This document shows positions 7,134 to 14,337 of a stretch of DNA of 21,711 bases, piece by piece. The position numbers and the translations under genes are program-made. The stretch comes from Acidobacteriota bacterium (GTDB taxonomy: Bacteria; Acidobacteriota; Terriglobia; UBA7540). Within the stretch, counting starts at the first letter, position 1; the number at the start of each line of letters is the position of its first letter. The notes beneath the pieces are model-generated. The model made no database searches. It had not been told where the DNA came from and saw only the letters and a program-made list of their open reading frames with translations. Location: contig PMYF01000926.1 in NCBI GenBank assembly GCA_003171295.1, positions 1 to 21,711 on the forward strand, written 5' to 3'.

Positions 7134-7365
7134 ATACGACCGACCTTCCATCAGGTGGTCGCTGCCACAGTTCCGGGCCGGGCCAAGCTTCAGCGCGGAA
7201 ATCACCCTCCGCGCGGTACCGGATCGTAGTCTCCGCTCTTCCGGCCCATGTCCCTCGTGTCATTCTAGCGGTTGTCGGCTCCAGGAGCAAATAGTCCCTG
7301 CAATCTAACCGTTTTGGCGGAGGTTGCCCTCGAACCCCTGGAGTTTGCCTGCACCCTCTGGCGCA

Positions 7366-8796
7366 TCACGTCCGCCCTGGGGAGGAAGGCGCGGCAAACG
7401 GCCAATCGCGTTTCCTGTAGGCGAGGATGAAGTAAGCCACCAGACCCAAAAGGATCGTCCCGAAAGCATAGATCATATAGCTCCCCCCGCCCGGCTGGCC
7501 CGCGGGGCTCACAAACGCGTAGAACCAGCCAATCATCGCCAGGATCGCGGGAATCGGGTAAAACCACATCTTGAAGGGCAACTTAATCTCGTGACGGTAT
7601 TTGCGGATGATAAACAGTCCGATGATCTGGCCGATGAAGACCACCAGGATGCGGGCCAAAATCAGAGCAGTGATGATCTGCACCAAGCTGAAGAAACTGG
7701 CGATGATGCAGAGCACTCCGATCAGCACCAGGGAACGGTGCGGAAACTCGCCTTCAGGATGCAAAACCCCAAACCAGCGGAAGAAAGCGCCATCCAGCGC
7801 CGCGGCGTAGGGGACGCGCGAATATCCCAGCATGAGCGCGAAAACCGAGGCGAACGCCGTGCAAAGTATCATGACTGAAATCGCGATCGCCGCCCAATGC
7901 CCATAAATCTGGCCCATGAAAACCGAGGCCACGGCGTTGTAAGCGACGCTTCCTTCCTTCACCATCTCCCGCCAGGGCACGACCGCCACAAAGCTGAACG
8001 AAAGCAGAAAATCAATGACCGTCACCGCCAGGATCGAAAGGATCACGGCATAAGGGATGGTCCTTCCCGGGTTCTTGACCTCTCCGCCCAGATAACATAC
8101 TTGGTTATATCCGAGGTAGTTATAGATTACCAGAATCGTGCCATTGCCCAGCCCCAGAAGAAAGGCCCAATTCAAATCGAAGGCGTGGGGCGGGAAATCG
8201 AAAACCAGGCGAGGGTTCATTCTGGCCAGTCCTGAGATAATCACCCAGCCCGTCGTGGCCAGAGTCGCGATCCAAAGAATCATCATCAACTTGGCAATAT
8301 CCTGAATCTTGCGGTATAGCGAAAACATGACCAAAGCCGAAATCCCGGCGGCCAGGAACTTGATCCTCCACGGATGCAGAGTCAGATCCTTCCAGATGAA
8401 GCTTAGATACTGGACCATGCCGATGCTACCGGAAGCGATTTCGAGCGTGCCGGAGAAGAGGAATTGCCAGATGAACATCCAGGCCATCAGTTTGCCCCAG
8501 CGTGCGCGGCCGTAGCTATCGCGCAGAAAAACGTAAGCCCCTCCCGAGCCCGGCAGGGCGGCGCCCAACTCCGAAACCACCAAGCCATCGCAGATGGCCA
8601 CGAGCGCGCCGACAAACCAACTGATGAGGGCCTGCGGTCCGCCCAGCGTGGCCAGGATCGGCGGTACCGTGATGAACGGCCCGATGCCGATCATGTTCGA
8701 CATGTTGATGGAAGTGGCGTTCAAGATTCCCAGCTTGCGCTGCAACTGGGGCTGCGCAGCGCCCGCGCCTTCGGCCTGGTTCGGAGTGTTTCCCAT
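7366..8796 (-). CDS. APC-superfamily amino-acid permease
   Basis: The 476-aa product is an integral membrane transporter with about 12 hydrophobic segments. The first, with LGILNATSINMSNMIGIGPF (residues 22-41), shows the unwound glycine-rich helix-1 motif of amino acid-polyamine-organocation carriers. SELGAALPGSGGAYVFLRD, a little further on, is the conserved helix 2-3 stretch of the same superfamily. It probably imports amino acids or related amines by proton or sodium symport, or exchanges them; the substrate cannot be read from sequence. ATG 8796 has AGAGGAG five bases upstream, which decides it over the longer open frame to 8838. It is transcribed alone from the promoter at 8834-8862. 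Confidence 0.88.
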   Translation of the reverse strand: MGNTPNQAEGAGAAQPQLQRKLGILNATSINMSNMIGIGPFITVPPILATLGGPQALISWFVGALVAICDGLVVSELGAALPGSGGAYVFLRDSYGRARWGKLMAWMFIWQFLFSGTLEIASGSIGMVQYLSFIWKDLTLHPWRIKFLAAGISALVMFSLYRKIQDIAKLMMILWIATLATTGWVIISGLARMNPRLVFDFPPHAFDLNWAFLLGLGNGTILVIYNYLGYNQVCYLGGEVKNPGRTIPYAVILSILAVTVIDFLLSFSFVAVVPWREMVKEGSVAYNAVASVFMGQIYGHWAAIAISVMILCTAFASVFALMLGYSRVPYAAALDGAFFRWFGVLHPEGEFPHRSLVLIGVLCIIASFFSLVQIITALILARILVVFIGQIIGLFIIRKYRHEIKLPFKMWFYPIPAILAMIGWFYAFVSPAGQPGGGSYMIYAFGTILLGLVAYFILAYRKRDWPFAAPSSPGRT

Positions 8797-8833
8797 GCGG
8801 CTCCTCTGGATCAGCTTAATTTCAAGCCCGCGC

Positions 8834-8862
8834 AGCATACTTCAGGACTTCCGCCTTGGCAA
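8834..8862 (-). promoter_or_regulatory. Sigma-70-type promoter of the permease gene
   Basis: On the minus strand, TTGCCA (8862-8857) and TATGCT (8839-8834) are separated by exactly 17 bp and match five and four of six consensus bases. The predicted start is near 8827, about 30 nt before the permease start codon. Confidence 0.55.
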
Positions 8863-9342
8863 GAACCCTGTCTGTCCAAAGTTCAGTGGCCCCGAGTTAG
8901 CCAGTCCCAGGCTTACCCTAAGGGCACCCGCCGAGACCAGCGTTAGGGGCACCCTGGGTGTTTTCGAAGGCCAGCGACAGCCATCCCCCAGGTTGCTTGG
9001 CTGCATGCATTCCAAAACCGGACCACGAGGTGTAAACTCCCTGGCGCCTGGGATTCGAGTATAGGTATTTCGAGCAGGAGGACCGATTTGATTCCCCCAG
9101 TGCTCTTTCTGGCGCCGGCTCGTGCAGCGATTGAAGCTGAGCGTCTCCGAGCAGGGCTATGAGGAGGAAGATCGGCTCCTTGTACCCCTGACGCTGGGGC
9201 AAAAGCCTCTGCGGCGGCGAACGCGGGGCTGCCCCGCCGCAAGCAATCCGCCCAACTATTTGATACCACATGACTTAATCCAAGCTTTTGGGGTGGCTGT
9301 CAAACTCCCTGCTCGTGGCAACTCAGGTGCTTGGACCTATTT
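8863..9342. other. Gene-free region between permease and redox cassette
   Basis: Open frames here are short, overlap on both strands and show no family signature, so I call no gene. One strong hairpin is visible: GCGGGG (9223-9228), loop CTG, CCCCGC (9232-9237). A promoter for the downstream plus-strand genes should lie here, but I could not identify one. Confidence 0.4.
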
Positions 9343-9453
9343 ATGGGAATGTCCGTGAAGGATCTTGCCGGACTGTTCAAGACTCTGAATGAACGATTAG
9401 GCGGTCTAATCCCCGACATCTTCTCTCCACCCGCCGCCCAGAGCACGTCTTAG
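9343..9453 (+). CDS. Possible small protein upstream of the HdrA-like gene
   Basis: A 36-aa frame starts at ATG 9343 (or ATG 9349) and ends 11 bp before the next gene. Its product is a short amphipathic helix-like segment (SVKDLAGLFKTLNERLGGL) followed by a proline-containing tail. The close spacing and same strand suggest one transcript. There is no strong ribosome binding site before ATG 9343 and I recognise no family. It could be a leader peptide or chance. Confidence 0.3.
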   Translation: MGMSVKDLAGLFKTLNERLGGLIPDIFSPPAAQSTS

Positions 9454-9464
9454 GGAGGTACCCG

Positions 9465-9848
9465 GTGAAGGTCAAAACGCTGGTCTGCAATTGCAAGGGA
9501 CTCGACCCCTTCCGTTTTGCCGACATGAACACGCTGGCGTTTGAAATTGAATCCGAACTCGACGTGGCTTACGCCGCGGTGCATCCACAACTCTGTGAGC
9601 AGGGCGGAAACGCGGTTCTGGAAGACGTGCTACGTAGCGCCCAGGATGATCCTGATACCTACGTAATGGTCTGTGCCTGCGCCGAGGAAACCCAGAAGAA
9701 ACTGTTCAAAAAGGCGCTGCACGGCTCAGGGATCCACGAAAAGCACTTCGTGGCCGTCGACGCCCGCAACACAACCAACGACGGCATCCTGGAGCGGATT
9801 CGTGCGCGGCTGGCCGAGCTTGCCGATCCCAGCAAGCCGCGCCATTGA
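9465..9848 (+). CDS. Stand-alone HdrA N-terminal-domain-like iron-sulfur protein
   Basis: The 127-aa product resembles the N-terminal domain of heterodisulfide reductase subunit A (HdrA) without the FAD and ferredoxin parts. The three blocks correspond: LVCNCKG (C8, C10) to the HdrA VCHCG block; HPQLCEQGG (C44) to its YTCSPDG block; VMVCACAEETQKKLFKKAL (C70, C72) to its VVAACTPRLHEPLF block. FVAVDARN (95-102) is where HdrA has an NIRE-like strand. In HdrA this region binds a 4Fe-4S cluster, so a cluster on these cysteines is plausible. It starts at GTG 9465 after a strong GGGAGGT at 9454-9460. A ferredoxin gene follows after 56 bp. The pair probably forms an electron-transfer unit; the partner enzyme is unknown. 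Confidence 0.7.
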   Translation: MKVKTLVCNCKGLDPFRFADMNTLAFEIESELDVAYAAVHPQLCEQGGNAVLEDVLRSAQDDPDTYVMVCACAEETQKKLFKKALHGSGIHEKHFVAVDARNTTNDGILERIRARLAELADPSKPRH

Positions 9849-9860
9849 AAGGCTCTGGGG

Positions 9861-9879
9861 AATAACCGGTCCGGTTATT
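9861..9879. promoter_or_regulatory. Perfect palindrome between the HdrA-like and ferredoxin genes
   Basis: AATAACCGG (9861-9869), T, CCGGTTATT (9871-9879) is a perfect 9-bp inverted repeat in the 56-bp gap. It ends 25 bp before the ferredoxin start codon. It could be an operator for a dimeric regulator or a small intercistronic RNA hairpin that sets the ratio of the two products. No U-tract follows, so it is not a normal terminator. Confidence 0.4.
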
Positions 9880-9904
9880 CTTGCGACTGAAAAAGGAACG
9901 AGTG

Positions 9905-10204
9905 ATGGAACTACTCCGCTGTCTGCGAGAAAAAATTCCCTGGTTTCCCACCATTAATTACGAAGCCTGCATTAAGGATCTCAAGTGCCTCAACTTCTGC
10001 CCCCACGACGTCTTTGAATGGGATCCGAAAACCGGCCGGCCTTTCGTGGCCCACCCCTTGCGATGCCTCCCCGGCTGCGAAATGTGCCTGGAGGATTGCG
10101 ACACCGGGGCCATTTCACTCCCCACTCCAGACGAATTCCGCGCCACTCTCGAGAGAGTGCGCAGTGCAGACCAGAAGCTCCCGGCCTTGCGTCCCGTCCC
10201 TTGA
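9905..10204 (+). CDS. Two-cluster ferredoxin with an Asp in one cluster motif
   Basis: The 99-aa product is a bacterial-type ferredoxin with two cluster motifs. The first is C22-x2-D25-x2-C28-x3-C32-P: the second canonical cysteine is aspartate. The same C-I-x-D-x2-C-x3-CP-x-DVFE layout occurs in the Pyrococcus furiosus ferredoxin, where the Asp ligates a cluster that converts between 4Fe-4S and 3Fe-4S. The second motif is C54-x3-C58-x2-C61-x3-C65 followed by DTGAI, where most ferredoxins have P after the last cysteine. Residues 40-53 form a linker of normal length, and a 30-aa tail follows. ATG 9905 has AAGGA seven bases upstream; the in-frame TTG at 9881 is less likely. It could accept electrons from KorAB or exchange them with the HdrA-like protein. 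Confidence 0.85.
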   Translation: MELLRCLREKIPWFPTINYEACIKDLKCLNFCPHDVFEWDPKTGRPFVAHPLRCLPGCEMCLEDCDTGAISLPTPDEFRATLERVRSADQKLPALRPVP

Positions 10205-10291
10205 TGGGTAAGGCAATTGTGCCAGGACACTCCGAGGAAGCGCATCGCACGCTGGGACGTGGCATCTTCCTTGCACCCTCGTGCGCTCTCC

Positions 10292-11650
10292 CTAGATCTC
10301 GAACGCGAAAGCCGGCTTCTTGGTCTGCCATTTGCCGCGCGTGAAATCCGGGCAATCCACAGTCGCGCCACCCTCGGCGATGGACTTCGCAGAAAGTGGA
10401 TTGATCACGCTCATGATCACGGAGTCATACACGTCTACGGGGGTTTGCGTCTTGTTTCGCACCGCCTTCAGGAACTGGTTAAGTTCCTGGTAATCGGCGC
10501 CGCCGTGGCCCAGCGCGATTTGGTCGCCGATCTCGTTCTTCGCGCCGCGCTTCGTGCTGGCCTTCTGCTGCACGGGCTTCCACCAGGTGTGTTCATACTT
10601 CTCCTGGTAGGGATCGAACGATTCCCACTCCTCGTATTTGGGGCTGCGTCCGGCAAGATAGACGGAATTGCGCTGCTCGTTGTAAATGCCCTCCGTTCCT
10701 TGGACCTCCCAGCGATTATCGTAGGGACGAGGCAACTGCATATCATAGTTAATGACGACAGTATTGCCCTTCTTCGTCTTCACCAGGGTGGTGACAATGT
10801 CACCCTGCGCGTACTTCCGCTTGGCGTTCGGGTGGTTTGCGCCAAACTTGTTCTGGAAGTAGTGGTTGATTCCCAGCGACCGGTTGGCGAAGGAAACCAC
10901 TTTGTCGAAGTAGTCGCCGCAACCGATATCCATCCAGCCGAACACCGGTCCCAGCGCATGCGTCGTGTACTGGCTGGCGTTGTACTTTACCAGATACTCC
11001 CCGCCCCATCGCATGTTGCCCTCGGAGTCGAAGAACCAGTGGTCGATGCAATTATGCGAGTGCGCGCAGTGGCAGTGTACGACCTCTCCGAGAAGCCCCG
11101 CGCGGATCATCTTCAGCACCGCCAGGTTATCGCGCCGGAAGCTCCAGTTCTCGAGCATCATGCAGGGCACGCCCGTTTCCTCGTGGGTGTTGACCAGATC
11201 CCAGCAATCCTGCATGGTAAGACCCGCAGGAACCTCCACGGCCGCGTACTTGCCGGATTTCATCGCGCACACGGCCATGGGCGTGTGCCAGTCCCAGTAG
11301 GTGGCGATCAGCACTGCGTCCAGGTCATCGCGATAAACCAAGCGCTGGTAATCTTCCACGTCGCGCCCATAGCCTTCGGGCCGCTTCCGCCCGGCCTTCT
11401 CCACCAACGACTGGGCATGGTTCAGGTGCTCCTGGTTGATGTCGCAGATCGCGGGGATCTCCACGCCGCCCATCGCCAGCAGCAATTCCACGTGACTGGT
11501 GCCGCGGCCGCCGACTCCAATCATACCGAGCCGTACGGGTTTTACCTCCTCCGCCACGCCGAAGTTAAAGGCGGTCGTCAGTGTGCCCACACCCAGCGTC
11601 GTTGCCGAGCCGATCTTCAGAAACTCCCGCCGATCGAACTTGTCATGCAT
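10292..11650 (-). CDS. Tat-exported Gfo/Idh/MocA-family protein, GH109-like
   Basis: The 452-aa product begins with a twin-arginine signal, DRREFLK (residues 6-12) and a hydrophobic stretch to about 33. A Rossmann NAD(P)-binding domain follows with LGMIGVGGRG (41-50) and AVEVPAG (136-142). The block CMMLENWSFRRDNLAVLKMI (162-181) and the histidine-rich HCHCAHSHN after 190 resemble glycoside hydrolase family 109, NAD-dependent alpha-N-acetylgalactosaminidase-like enzymes within the Gfo/Idh/MocA superfamily. It may therefore be an NAD-dependent glycosidase or a sugar oxidoreductase, folded with its cofactor before export. ATG 11650 has GGAGG eight bases upstream; an in-frame TTG lies two codons before. 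It is monocistronic; the 250 bp upstream (11651-11900) hold no gene. Confidence 0.85.
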   Translation of the reverse strand: MHDKFDRREFLKIGSATTLGVGTLTTAFNFGVAEEVKPVRLGMIGVGGRGTSHVELLLAMGGVEIPAICDINQEHLNHAQSLVEKAGRKRPEGYGRDVEDYQRLVYRDDLDAVLIATYWDWHTPMAVCAMKSGKYAAVEVPAGLTMQDCWDLVNTHEETGVPCMMLENWSFRRDNLAVLKMIRAGLLGEVVHCHCAHSHNCIDHWFFDSEGNMRWGGEYLVKYNASQYTTHALGPVFGWMDIGCGDYFDKVVSFANRSLGINHYFQNKFGANHPNAKRKYAQGDIVTTLVKTKKGNTVVINYDMQLPRPYDNRWEVQGTEGIYNEQRNSVYLAGRSPKYEEWESFDPYQEKYEHTWWKPVQQKASTKRGAKNEIGDQIALGHGGADYQELNQFLKAVRNKTQTPVDVYDSVIMSVINPLSAKSIAEGGATVDCPDFTRGKWQTKKPAFAFEI

Positions 11651-11900
11651 CGCCAATCCTCCCTTCCTATGGAGTCGTGTTCACCCACCTGCCTCGCCAG
11701 TTCGCGTATTGTCTGCAGAACGTAGTTCCCGGGCCGACCTATCCCGCAGCTCTCGTCCTGCCCTGGCACATCTTCGACGCCTAGCATACCTCTGGAGACG
11801 CCCGAACGCACTCGGATGTTACAACCATACTGTCAAGGAAGTGCGCTTCTCCAGACATCTGGAAAGCAAGAACCCTTTCGCGAAAACTCGCGCGAGGTTG

Positions 11901-12812
11901 TCAAGTCCGGAACAGATTGCGCATCAGGAAGAACAGGTTGGCGGGCCGCTCGGCGAGCCGGCGCATGAAGTAGGGATACCACTCGCGCCCGTAGGGAACA
12001 TAGATGCGCACTCGCCAGCCCTGTTTCAAGAGTTCGCGCTGTAGTTGCCGGCGAATGCCATAGAGCAACTGAAACTCGAATCTTTCCGGAGCGATGCTCT
12101 GCACGCGAGCGAACCGCTGCGTGGCGTCGATGATTCGCTCATCGTGTGTGGCAATGGCATGATAAACCCCGCTGGCCAGAAGCTTCTCCGTCAGGTTCTG
12201 GAAGTTCCGGTCCACATCCCGTTTGCGGGGAAAGGAAACATCCGGGGGTTCCTGGTAAGCTCCTTTCACCAGGCGGATGCGCACGCCGCACTTGAGAAGT
12301 TCCCCTACGTCGGCCTCCGTGCGGTGGAGGTAAGCCTGGAGGGCGATTCCCATCACGTCGCGTGGCGCATCCACGGCGCGAAACACCCGCAAGCTAGCCT
12401 CCGTGAATGCCGAGCCCTCCATATCGACACGCACAAAGTTCCGGTGCCGCGCCGCCCGTTCCGCCAACAGCGTCAGGTGCCGCCGCGCCAGCGCTTCGTC
12501 AATGGCCAGGCCCAGTTGCGAGAGCTTGACGGAGAGGTGCGAGTTCAGTCCCTCGGCCCCGAGGCGATCCAGAAGTTGCAGATAGGCCTCGCAGGCTGCT
12601 GCGGCTTGCGCTGCATCGTGAACACTTTCACCCAGGCAATCGAGCGTCACACTGAAACTTTCGGCCTGGAGCCGGTGGATGGCACGCAGGGCATCCTCGG
12701 GTTCCTCGCCGGCAATGAATCGCGATGCCAGGCGTCGCCCCAGGGCGAATCGGGTGAGGAGTTTCTTGGGACTTTCACGCTCGGAAAGGTAGAGCAGCAA
12801 GGAACGCAGCAT
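11901..12812 (-). CDS. Proline dehydrogenase
   Basis: The 303-aa product is a monofunctional FAD-dependent proline dehydrogenase (PRODH), which oxidises proline to pyrroline-5-carboxylate as the first step of proline breakdown. The TIM-barrel motifs appear in order: LSVKLSQLGL (93-102), VRVDMEGS (127-134), GIALQAYL (155-162), RLVKGAY (180-186), ATHD (221-224), FEFQLLYGIR (245-254) and VRIYVPYGREWYPYFMRRLA (268-287). RRLAERPAN near the end is the substrate-binding arginine region. The length fits the short bacterial form rather than bifunctional PutA. A pyrroline-5-carboxylate dehydrogenase gene is not in the window. No strong ribosome binding site precedes the ATG at 12812. Hairpin repeats lie between it and the thioredoxin reductase gene upstream. 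Confidence 0.92.
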   Translation of the reverse strand: MLRSLLLYLSERESPKKLLTRFALGRRLASRFIAGEEPEDALRAIHRLQAESFSVTLDCLGESVHDAAQAAAACEAYLQLLDRLGAEGLNSHLSVKLSQLGLAIDEALARRHLTLLAERAARHRNFVRVDMEGSAFTEASLRVFRAVDAPRDVMGIALQAYLHRTEADVGELLKCGVRIRLVKGAYQEPPDVSFPRKRDVDRNFQNLTEKLLASGVYHAIATHDERIIDATQRFARVQSIAPERFEFQLLYGIRRQLQRELLKQGWRVRIYVPYGREWYPYFMRRLAERPANLFFLMRNLFRT

Positions 12813-12896
12813 AGCCAGGGTCTAATACTAAATCGATTCAACAGGGTACTAACGCGAGCGCAGAGAGCAATATTGCGGAGTCGCTCCCGGGTCAAG

Positions 12897-13046
12897 GGAA
12901 AGACCCCTCACCCGGCATCCTTCGTCGGCCACCCTCTCCCCAAGGGAGAGGGCTGGGACTTTGATTTCTTACCCTCTCCCAGGGGAGAGGGTGGACCGCG
13001 GCCGGCGCTTTTACCAGCCGGCGCGGGCCGGGTGAGGGGTCTTTCC
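12897..13046. repeat. 150-bp MITE-like element with 20-bp perfect terminal inverted repeats
   Basis: The ends are perfect inverted repeats of 20 bp: 12897-12916 begins GGAAAGACCCCTCACC and 13027-13046 is its complement. Inside are two hairpins, CCCTCTCCC/GGGAGAGGG at 12932-12952 and at 12972-12991. The right half, read in reverse complement, resembles the unit at 1927-2000 (Pro-Ala-rich CCCTCACCCGGCCCG start, GCCGGCTGGTAAAAGCGCCG middle). The element carries no gene. It lies between proline dehydrogenase and thioredoxin reductase. Confidence 0.75.
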
Positions 13047-13098
13047 ACACGGCCAAGTCTTCGCAGTGGTTTGTCGTGCCGCCCCGATAACCAAGTAA

Positions 13099-13199
13099 CC
13101 CCTCACCCGGCCTCCTTCGTCGGCCACCCTCTCCCCAAGGGAGAGGGCTGGGATTTTGATTTCTTACCCTCTCCCCACGGGAGAGGGCTGGTTATTCGA
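13099..13199. repeat. Further copy of the hairpin repeat next to the trxB 3' end
   Basis: This copy starts CCCCTCACCCGGCCTCCTTC and repeats 12904-12980 directly, offset 195 bp, with two substitutions in the first 77 bases. It has hairpins at 13127-13147 and 13167-13187 and ends with AGGGCTGGTTATTCGA (13184-13199), the reverse complement of 2646-2661. It ends 12 bp past the trxB stop codon, so its hairpins probably also act on the end of that transcript. Confidence 0.8.
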
Positions 13200-13210
13200 C
13201 GTCTATCCCC

Positions 13211-14131
13211 TCAGTGCTCGCCGTCCAGAAACCTCTCGGCGTCGATTGCTGCCATGCAACCCGATCCCGCCGCCGTGACTGCTTGGCGATAAACGCGGTC
13301 TTTAACGTCACCGGCCGCAAAGACACCCGGGACGTTGGTCTTTGATCCCTCGCGCGTGAGGAGATAGCCCAGATCGTCCATCTCAAGCTGACCACGGAAC
13401 AGGCTGGTGTTGGGAACGTGGCCAATCCCAATGAACACTCCGTCCACGGGCTTGACCATTTCTTTCTGGGTCTTGAGGTCCTTGAGCCTAACTCCGGTAA
13501 CTTCTCGTTTTTCCGCGTCCAGGATTTCCTCCACGACGGAATTCCAGATGAATTTGATTTTCTCGTTTCGGAGCAGCCGGTCCTGCATAATTTTGGAGGC
13601 GCGCAACTGCTCGCGGCGGTGGACAATGTTGACCTGGGTGGCGTAACGGGTCAGGAACAAAGCGTCTTCCGCCGCGGTGTCGCCCCCGCCGACCACCATG
13701 ACTTCCCTCCCCCGGAAGAAGTACCCATCGCAGGTGGCGCAGGTGGAAACCCCGTGCCCAAGCAGTCGGCGCTCGGATTCCAGTCCCAAAAGGTTGGCCG
13801 AAGCCCCTGAGGCGATGATGAGCGTGCGGGTTTCAATCCGCTCTTTTTCCACCTCGAGCACGAAGGGCCGCTGGGAAAGGTCTACACGCCCCACGTTGCC
13901 TTCCTTAAACTCTGTTCCGAACTCACTAGCCTGCGTGCGCATCAGCTCGATCAGTTCCGGGCCCTGCACCCCCTTGGGAAATCCCGGATAGTTCTCCACC
14001 AGCGTCGTCAAGGTCAGCTGCCCGCCAGCTTCCACGCCGCGGATTACCAGTGGACTCAAATTGGCGCGAGCCGTGTAAAGGGCCGCCGTCAAGCCTGCGC
14101 ACCCCGAGCCGATGATCACCACATTGCGCAT
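13211..14131 (-). CDS. trxB: Thioredoxin reductase
   Basis: The 306-aa product is a low-molecular-weight NADPH-dependent thioredoxin reductase. The FAD motif is VVIIGSGCAG (residues 4-13), the redox-active pair is C131-A-T-C134, the NADPH motif is VMVVGGGDTAAEDA (144-157) with HRREQLRAS after it, and the second FAD motif is GVFAAGDV near the C-terminus. The FAD loop reads GSGCAG instead of the usual GSGPAG, so there is an extra cysteine at position 11. It keeps thioredoxin reduced in the cytoplasm. GGAG lies about 12 bases before the start. No thioredoxin gene is in the window. Length is normal. Confidence 0.95.
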   Translation of the reverse strand: MRNVVIIGSGCAGLTAALYTARANLSPLVIRGVEAGGQLTLTTLVENYPGFPKGVQGPELIELMRTQASEFGTEFKEGNVGRVDLSQRPFVLEVEKERIETRTLIIASGASANLLGLESERRLLGHGVSTCATCDGYFFRGREVMVVGGGDTAAEDALFLTRYATQVNIVHRREQLRASKIMQDRLLRNEKIKFIWNSVVEEILDAEKREVTGVRLKDLKTQKEMVKPVDGVFIGIGHVPNTSLFRGQLEMDDLGYLLTREGSKTNVPGVFAAGDVKDRVYRQAVTAAGSGCMAAIDAERFLDGEH

Positions 14132-14251
14132 GTTAGGTTGTGTCTCCAGTCGTGTTTTTGAAAGGGCCGCCTATCTTACCCGATGCCCGTGCCTGCGTAC
14201 AGCCACTTCTTTCCGGCATCCAAATCCCCAAACCTCTCCGCTGGAATCTGT

Positions 14252-14286
14252 AAGCGGGTAGCCACGGGACGGTTTGTGTCCCGTGG
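14252..14286 (+). repeat. REP element, left of the RAYT gene
   Basis: AAGCGG then GTAG (14258-14261) is followed at once by a 9-bp stem, CCACGGGAC (14262-14270) and GTCCCGTGG (14278-14286), with loop GGTTTGT. GTAG plus an adjacent palindrome is the REP signature. The mirror copy lies at 14857-14891. Confidence 0.8.
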
Positions 14287-14337
14287 GTTCGTGGTCGGTG
14301 GGTTCTCGGGGGGTGGGGCTGGTGCTAAAATGAGCGG

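Noticed and set aside
6123..7229. 368-aa open frame on the plus strand
   Set aside because: It is antisense to the PilZ gene and has arginine- and serine-rich shadow composition.
9040..9075. tRNA T-arm-like GGATTCGAG
   Set aside because: No acceptor stem, anticodon arm or D arm can be fitted around it.
8918..9271. 117-aa open frame on the minus strand
   Set aside because: No ribosome binding site, overlapping frames on both strands and no family signature.
10217..11725. 502-aa open frame on the plus strand
   Set aside because: It is antisense to the Gfo/Idh/MocA gene, whose protein has clear motifs; long antisense frames are common in GC-rich DNA.
12932..13187. CRISPR array
   Set aside because: The repeated hairpins have irregular spacing, variable orientation and conserved spacers, and there are no cas genes.
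12045..13292. 415-aa open frame on the plus strand
   Set aside because: It is antisense to proline dehydrogenase and then runs through hairpin repeats; no protein family character.
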